A stretch of DNA of 20,266 nt. Origin: an uncultured Bacteroidales bacterium (GTDB lineage: Bacteria > Bacteroidota > Bacteroidia > Bacteroidales > Paludibacteraceae). The stretch spans positions 1 to 20,266 of the forward strand of contig CAIYTJ010000264.1 of the NCBI GenBank assembly GCA_903929065.1, in the 5' to 3' direction. This document shows, in pieces, positions 15,253 to 20,266 of the stretch (positions are counted from its first letter, which is position 1; each line of letters starts with the position of its first letter). The translations under genes and the position numbers were made by a program. The notes under the pieces were generated by a model. It was not told the origin of the DNA, made no database searches, and saw nothing but the letters and a program-made list of their open reading frames with translations.

Positions 15253-18200
15253 ATGGATATGAGAAAAAATTACATGAAAATGAAGAGAAGGCTACTTTAT
15301 AGAAATCTGTTATTGTTGGTCATGCTATCTATTGTAACAAATGTTCTTGGATATACTTATCCAAGAACAGTAACTTTAACTGGAGCTAGAACAAGTTGGA
15401 TAACAACTGGCGGAGTAACTGTAGTTAGCAATGGTCCTGCTAATTCTTCAAAAACAATGACTTGTTTAAGCTCGTCAAGTGCATCGTATATTTCTAACAA
15501 CTCTGCAACTGGTTATGTTGATTTAAAATTGTCTGATACTTCAGAAAAAATTACGAAGATAAATATTGTGTGGATGTCAGCAGCAGCAAGTCAAGTTGCA
15601 CCAGTTGTGTTTGGAGAATCAATTACATTAGGCACTGTAAACTCTGTATCAAATGTAATTTCTGCAGTTAATGGAGGATTTACAACAACAGCGGCAATTT
15701 CTACATCAGGTAATTCTAATTGCCCTGGTGAAGATGTTTCTTTTCCTATTTCGGCTAAAGTTCAAGAAATTTGGTTACCACGTTTGATGTGGAATAGTGC
15801 CACTCAAAATACAGCAAGTACAGTATACGGCACTTATAATACACGTTTAAATAATAGTTCATCTACTGGTTATACAAATGGTGTGGGAAATAGTTCTGGT
15901 CAGTACATTGGTCAAATAATTGTAACAATAGATCAGGCAGGTACTGCTCCAACCGTAACGACTGGAACAGTAGGAACTCCCAATACTTCGGGTGTAAGCG
16001 TAACAGGAAATAGTATTACCGCTATCGGTAGTGCAAATGTAACTGCTGAAGGCATTGCATGGTCTAGTACAACTGGAGGAGAATCTTCTGGAACATTTGT
16101 TAATAATGGTCAAACATATAGTTCTTCAACTATCTTCGATACTAATTTATCTGGTTTAACTGCAAATACAAAATATTATGTGAATGCCTATGCTACAAAT
16201 ACCGCAGGAACGTCGTGGGGTACAGAGTCAAACTTTACTACTTTTCCTAATGCACCAGCAGTTACTACAGCTGGAACAGCTACCAGTAGCAGTATTATTT
16301 GTAACTGGACTGCACCATCGCCAGCAGGAACGGCAACATATGATTATTATTTAGAGTATGGTACTGATAAAACTTTTGCAATCACCACTGGAAATGCAAT
16401 AGTTGCATCAGGCACGCTTACTCAAACTATTAGTAATGGTTTAGCAGCTGGAACAACCTACTATTATCATGTAAGGGCAAGAAACCTTAGCGGCGCTCAA
16501 TTAGGAGCATGGTCATCCTCCTATGGAACTACTGCCACCCTTATTAGTGAGACTGCACCTACAATGGGGACAACAACAGGCCCTACCACTATTGGAGCCA
16601 CTTCAGCTTCAGGCGCAGGTGGAACAATCACCGATGTTGGAAGTGGAGTTGCCAGCAGTGGTGTATGTTGGAAAACAACAGCCGGTGCAACAATAACCGA
16701 TTCAAAAGTTTCTGATGGTCCAACCACAGCTACCTCATGGACTAATAGTGACTTAGGTACTAGCTTAACTGCTAATACAAAATATTATCTTAGGTCTTTT
16801 GCTGTCACTGCAGCTGGGACTCCGGGCTATGGTACTGAAGTTAACTTTATAACTAAACCTGGTGTGCCTACCAGTGCTGTCAATGGAGCAACAACTCTCT
16901 CATCTTTTCAAGTGAGTTGGACAGCTCCAACAGGTGGAAGTGCTTATTCTGTAACATATATAATGGATTATGGAACTACTTTAAGTTATGGCTCTTCAAC
17001 AACGGCTTCTGCAAGCACATCGGTAACGGTTAGCGGTGGTTTAACTGGAAACACCTTATATTATTACAGAATTCATGCTATAACGACTGCTGGAAATAGT
17101 GATTACTTAACAGGTACAATTACTACTTCACCTGCCACCGGAAAGGCTATTACTGTTTTCACAATACCTAATCAAGTAAGTTCTTATATTACCGAAAGCA
17201 CACATACAATTAATGTCGTCATGCCATCTGGAACAACCCGTATGAATTTGGCCCCAAGTATAATTACTGTTTCAACTGCAGCTGCTGTTAGTCCTGTATC
17301 GGGTGTTTCACAAGACTTTAGGACTGCTAAAACCTATACTGTAACTGCTGAAGATGGGACATCTCAAGCTTATACAGTAAACGTAACGAATCAAGCTTTA
17401 ATAACTACAAAAACTTTTAATTTTGATGCAGCAACTTATAGTTCAGGAACTTCAGGATACGAACTGAATTTTATAGGCGGATACTTCAAATCTACATCTG
17501 GTGGTAGTACAACAGTTAATATAACTGGGGGTTGTGGTATATATACTAATAATGTGACAACAGGTAGCAGCGTTTTTGTATATCGAACAGACATTCCCAT
17601 TCCAACTGGCAGTTCTATAGCGATAAACGCAAGCGGAACAAGTAGTAACAGGACTTTATCAAAAGTTGAAACAAGTCCAAGTTTGGGCGGAACATTAACT
17701 ACTTATACTGCAACACCAACCGGGACCTTAGGTAATGCTGTTTGCGGGACAATTTCTATTCCAATGGGCACAGATATAGCATCTGGTACATATTTAAAAT
17801 TTACTCTTTCCGGTAATATTAATTTATCTTCTATTGATATAACTACTTCAAACGGAGTATTAGCTTCTCAACTCATTGCCCCGACAGCTCTTGGAAGCAA
17901 TACTAGAACTAATCAAGGGTTTACTGCAACATGGAGTGATGTAAGTAATGAAATAGGTTATACAGTAAAAGTTTACAAAGTTTCTGATAATTCTTTAATA
18001 TCAACAGTAACAGGTATTGCAGCAAATGCAACCAGCACGGTAATTACTGGATTGGACACCGGAACTTCATATACTTTCACAGTAACAGCAATAGGTGATG
18101 GCGATACATATACAAACTCTGCTGAATCTAGTGCCAGTAGCAGTATTACTACATTTTATTCAATTACCGCCTCCTCCAATGATACAAACAAAGGTACTGT

Positions 18201-19914
18201 GTCATCTTCAGGGGGTACTTTCGATGCAGGTACTTCCATGTCATTTACAGCTACACCGACGAGTGGTTCATATCGTTTTGTAAACTGGACAGAAAATGGA
18301 AGTTTTGTTTCTGTGGCAAATCCATACACTTTCTCAGCTTCGGCAAATAGAGCATTGATAGCGAACTTTGCTGATTTTACAACTCCTATAAGTATCACAA
18401 CTCCTACAAATGCTTCTACTTTTACTGATTGTACAAGTTGTAATGTGGATGTAGCCAGTGGTGGTACATTGGTTATAGATCAGACTAAAACCTACAATTC
18501 AGTTACTGTTGAAGTTGGTGGTAAACTTACACTTGCTGATGGAATTACACTTACTGCTCCGGTAACCTTGCAAAGTAGTTCGTCGGGCACCGGTACTTTT
18601 GTGGATGCCAATACTGGTTCAACTCCTCCTGCTATAACAGGAACAGTCAACCAATACCTCACTTCAGGTCGCAACTGGTATATTTCTAGTCCGGTAACAG
18701 TACCAACGAGAGGTGCTTTTAATGCTACTTCAGTAGTATGTTACAATGAGCCAACTGGTGCATGGCTTACTGAAACAGCGGATTCTACTTTCAATGTATT
18801 AAAAGGATATATATCTGCTTCTACCACAGGTAGTGCTTCTTTTAGTGGAACTTTAAATACGGGGTCGCAATCAATCACAGTAACCCGAAGTTCAACTAAT
18901 ACTTCAAAGCCTGGATTTAATTTAATTGGAAATCCATATCCATCCTATCTTAATGCAAATAATGCAATAAATAATGCGACTAAAATGGATAAAACTATTT
19001 GGTATAGAACCAAAGTTGGATCTGTATATTATTTTGAATCCGTAAATACTACAACAGGCGAAGGAACTAATAATAGTGGAGCTGGTGCAGTTACAGGAAT
19101 TATACCTCCAATGCAGGCTTTCTGGGTAAGAGTATCACCAAACTATACTTCCGAGACTCTTACATTTGACAACACAATGCGTTCTCATGCAAGTGGCTCA
19201 AATCCGCTAAAAGTTAGGTCATTATCAAACACCACCCAGCAAGTGTTGCGCCTTCAGGTTTCTAACGGAACAAACAATGACGAAACGATTATTTATACTG
19301 ACCTGAATGCACAGAATGGATTTGATGAGTATGATTCACGAAAAATGAGTAATACCAATCCACTGATTCCTGAAATATATACTACTGCCGGAATCGAACA
19401 GTTGGTGATTAATGGACTGAACAGCATTACGCCTGATCAGGAAATTCTGCTAGGTTTTGTTCCCGGTTCGGCAACCACGTTTAGTCTGAAAGCTACACAG
19501 GTAAGCAATTTTGAGCCGGGAACTCAAATCTTGCTGAAAGATTATGCCACCGGTGCTATGCAGGATATAACTGATGGTTTGGCCTATAACTTTAGTCCGG
19601 ATAACTCGGTGCCTGCAGCAAGTCGTTTCGCACTTGTTTTCAGGTCGCCATCCATTTCAACAGGTGTAAACACGGCCGCTGATTCCGGTATCCGTGTTTC
19701 GGTAAATGGGAATAATCAGATTTCGGTAAATTATACAGGCGATCTGAAAGGAGACAGTTATGTGGGTGTCTATAATACAATTGGCCAGAAATTAGCTGTT
19801 AAGCAACTTAATAAATCTGTAACGGTAATTGATAATCCATTGGTATCGGGAGTATATTTTGTAACCGTTAGCAGTAAAGGCAGTTCAGTTACTCAAAAAG
19901 TAGTTGTAAGATAA
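15253..19914 (+). CDS. Giant multidomain T9SS surface protein with Fn3-like repeats
   Basis: This 1553-residue exported protein has no recognised catalytic domain. An N-terminal signal region (about 1-34, ends VLGY) leads to an unassigned beta-rich domain to about 230. Then come two copies of a two-module block. One module has GLTANTKYYVNAYATNTAGT-type ends (about 232-330 and 432-534); the other is Fn3-like with WTAP and YEYGTD/MDYGTT-like strands (about 331-431 and 535-625). An Ig-like domain (about 630-713) and an unassigned domain (714-873) follow, then another Fn3 (874-968), an InlB-type repeat (about 970-1047, FVNWTENGSF, LIANF), and a long region (about 1048-1468) with FNLIGNPYPSYLN and PPMQAFWVRV. 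The T9SS tail is about 1469-1553 (VGVYNTIGQKL, GVYFVTVS). The role is probably adhesion or substrate contact at the cell surface; the shared promoter suggests expression with the pectinases. ATG 15259 is an alternative start. Confidence 0.8.
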   Translation: MDMRKNYMKMKRRLLYRNLLLLVMLSIVTNVLGYTYPRTVTLTGARTSWITTGGVTVVSNGPANSSKTMTCLSSSSASYISNNSATGYVDLKLSDTSEKITKINIVWMSAAASQVAPVVFGESITLGTVNSVSNVISAVNGGFTTTAAISTSGNSNCPGEDVSFPISAKVQEIWLPRLMWNSATQNTASTVYGTYNTRLNNSSSTGYTNGVGNSSGQYIGQIIVTIDQAGTAPTVTTGTVGTPNTSGVSVTGNSITAIGSANVTAEGIAWSSTTGGESSGTFVNNGQTYSSSTIFDTNLSGLTANTKYYVNAYATNTAGTSWGTESNFTTFPNAPAVTTAGTATSSSIICNWTAPSPAGTATYDYYLEYGTDKTFAITTGNAIVASGTLTQTISNGLAAGTTYYYHVRARNLSGAQLGAWSSSYGTTATLISETAPTMGTTTGPTTIGATSASGAGGTITDVGSGVASSGVCWKTTAGATITDSKVSDGPTTATSWTNSDLGTSLTANTKYYLRSFAVTAAGTPGYGTEVNFITKPGVPTSAVNGATTLSSFQVSWTAPTGGSAYSVTYIMDYGTTLSYGSSTTASASTSVTVSGGLTGNTLYYYRIHAITTAGNSDYLTGTITTSPATGKAITVFTIPNQVSSYITESTHTINVVMPSGTTRMNLAPSIITVSTAAAVSPVSGVSQDFRTAKTYTVTAEDGTSQAYTVNVTNQALITTKTFNFDAATYSSGTSGYELNFIGGYFKSTSGGSTTVNITGGCGIYTNNVTTGSSVFVYRTDIPIPTGSSIAINASGTSSNRTLSKVETSPSLGGTLTTYTATPTGTLGNAVCGTISIPMGTDIASGTYLKFTLSGNINLSSIDITTSNGVLASQLIAPTALGSNTRTNQGFTATWSDVSNEIGYTVKVYKVSDNSLISTVTGIAANATSTVITGLDTGTSYTFTVTAIGDGDTYTNSAESSASSSITTFYSITASSNDTNKGTVSSSGGTFDAGTSMSFTATPTSGSYRFVNWTENGSFVSVANPYTFSASANRALIANFADFTTPISITTPTNASTFTDCTSCNVDVASGGTLVIDQTKTYNSVTVEVGGKLTLADGITLTAPVTLQSSSSGTGTFVDANTGSTPPAITGTVNQYLTSGRNWYISSPVTVPTRGAFNATSVVCYNEPTGAWLTETADSTFNVLKGYISASTTGSASFSGTLNTGSQSITVTRSSTNTSKPGFNLIGNPYPSYLNANNAINNATKMDKTIWYRTKVGSVYYFESVNTTTGEGTNNSGAGAVTGIIPPMQAFWVRVSPNYTSETLTFDNTMRSHASGSNPLKVRSLSNTTQQVLRLQVSNGTNNDETIIYTDLNAQNGFDEYDSRKMSNTNPLIPEIYTTAGIEQLVINGLNSITPDQEILLGFVPGSATTFSLKATQVSNFEPGTQILLKDYATGAMQDITDGLAYNFSPDNSVPAASRFALVFRSPSISTGVNTAADSGIRVSVNGNNQISVNYTGDLKGDSYVGVYNTIGQKLAVKQLNKSVTVIDNPLVSGVYFVTVSSKGSSVTQKVVVR

Positions 19915-19943
19915 TACATGATAAAATCACAAAAATCAAATCC

Positions 19944-20126
19944 ATGCAAACAAATATAGAAAAAGCAACTAAAGCAACATACGCTCCACCACGGGTAGAG
20001 CGCATTACACTCGACAACGAAATATCTCTGATCTTGACATCAGATCCTCCGACGTATGAAAATGTAATTCGGAAAGATGCTCCTGAATTCCTGAATTCCG
20101 ATCCTTTCAAGAACTATCTCGGATAA
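19944..20126 (+). CDS. Small acidic hypothetical protein, 60 residues
   Basis: A 60-residue reading frame starts 30 bp after the giant surface protein and ends just before a long terminator, so both should share a transcript from promoter C. It has no signal peptide and no membrane segment. The centre, RVERITLDNEISLILTSDPP, is its most distinctive part: a hydrophobic patch flanked by acidic residues and a Pro-Pro. From memory, similar short proteins with a LDNEISL-like core and a following PP occur in Bacteroidales, often unannotated and near large exported proteins; I cannot confirm this here. Possible roles include a peptide precursor or a partner of the surface protein, but nothing in the sequence proves a function. 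Its reality is supported by operon position and by a non-repetitive, protein-like composition. Confidence 0.65.
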   Translation: MQTNIEKATKATYAPPRVERITLDNEISLILTSDPPTYENVIRKDAPEFLNSDPFKNYLG

Positions 20127-20143
20127 AACAGGTAAATGTATTG

Positions 20144-20195
20144 TGACTTATATTGCAAGACAGTGTCAAATTGTCTACAATATAAGTCATTTTTT
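20144..20195 (+). terminator. Long hairpin terminator overlapping promoter D
   Basis: A perfect 12-bp inverted repeat, TGACTTATATTG (20144-20155) / CAATATAAGTCA (20178-20189), is followed by TTTTTT (20190-20195). A second inner stem AGACA / TGTCT lies within the loop. It begins 17 bases after the small-protein stop. Its right arm contains the GTCA of the proximal operator box of promoter D, and its loop contains most of the distal box, so one stretch of DNA serves as both terminator and regulatory site. Confidence 0.8.
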
Positions 20196-20228
20196 GCACA
20201 TTAATTAAAACAATAGAACATACTTTTA
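20165..20228 (+). promoter_or_regulatory. Promoter D for the next gene outside the window
   Basis: The distal box GTCAAATTGTCTACA is at 20165-20179 and the proximal box GTCATTTTTTGCACA at 20186-20200, a 21-bp direct repeat. The -7 element TACTTTTAC starts at 20221, 20 bp after the proximal CACA. No ATG follows before the window ends at 20266, so the gene it drives lies beyond. The close match to promoter C suggests that gene is regulated like the giant surface protein. Confidence 0.7.
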
Positions 20229-20266
20229 CAACAAAAAAAATAAACCTCATAAAATCGTCAAATACT

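Overview
The window is a stretch of a Bacteroidota chromosome dedicated to breaking down pectin. Three things point to this phylum: moderately AT-rich DNA with promoters of the TAnnTTTG type, no clear Shine-Dalgarno sequences, and a type IX secretion (T9SS) style C-terminal sorting domain on nearly every large protein. The enzyme set fits an anaerobic plant-polysaccharide degrader of the order Bacteroidales, perhaps Paludibacter-like; genus is a guess. All genes are on the + strand.

Layout. (1) 1-503: the 3' end of a GH28 polygalacturonase, followed by a strong terminator. (2) 830-10460: promoter A and then four secreted enzymes in a row: three family 9 polysaccharide lyases (PL9; 830-3565, 3641-6421, 6479-8347) and a divergent CE8 pectin methylesterase (8367-10460). 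Hairpins lie between the first and second and between the second and third genes, and a terminator closes the group. (3) 10684-14706: promoter B, a fourth PL9 lyase carrying a CBM35-like module, then a GH105 unsaturated galacturonyl hydrolase. (4) 14719-14970: a tandem array of twelve 21-bp units. (5) 15253-20126: promoter C, a 1553-residue multidomain T9SS surface protein and a 60-residue small protein. (6) 20144-20266: a long terminator hairpin that runs into promoter D of a gene outside the window.

How the genes fit together. CE8 would remove methyl esters. The PL9 lyases would cut galacturonate-containing backbones (homogalacturonan or rhamnogalacturonan I) by beta-elimination, GH28 would hydrolyse them, and GH105 would remove the unsaturated uronate that lyases leave at chain ends. 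All four PL9 proteins keep the four calcium-binding aspartates and the catalytic lysine expected from Dickeya Pel9A. No SusC/SusD pair and no regulator gene lies in the window.

The most notable find is a shared promoter architecture seen four times with identical spacing. Two direct repeats of a GTCA-N7-CACA box, 21 bp apart, precede the TAnnTTT -7 element by exactly 20 bp. This is the geometry expected for an AraC-type activator, such as the output domain of a hybrid two-component regulator. It links the pectinase genes with the large surface protein and with the unseen next gene.
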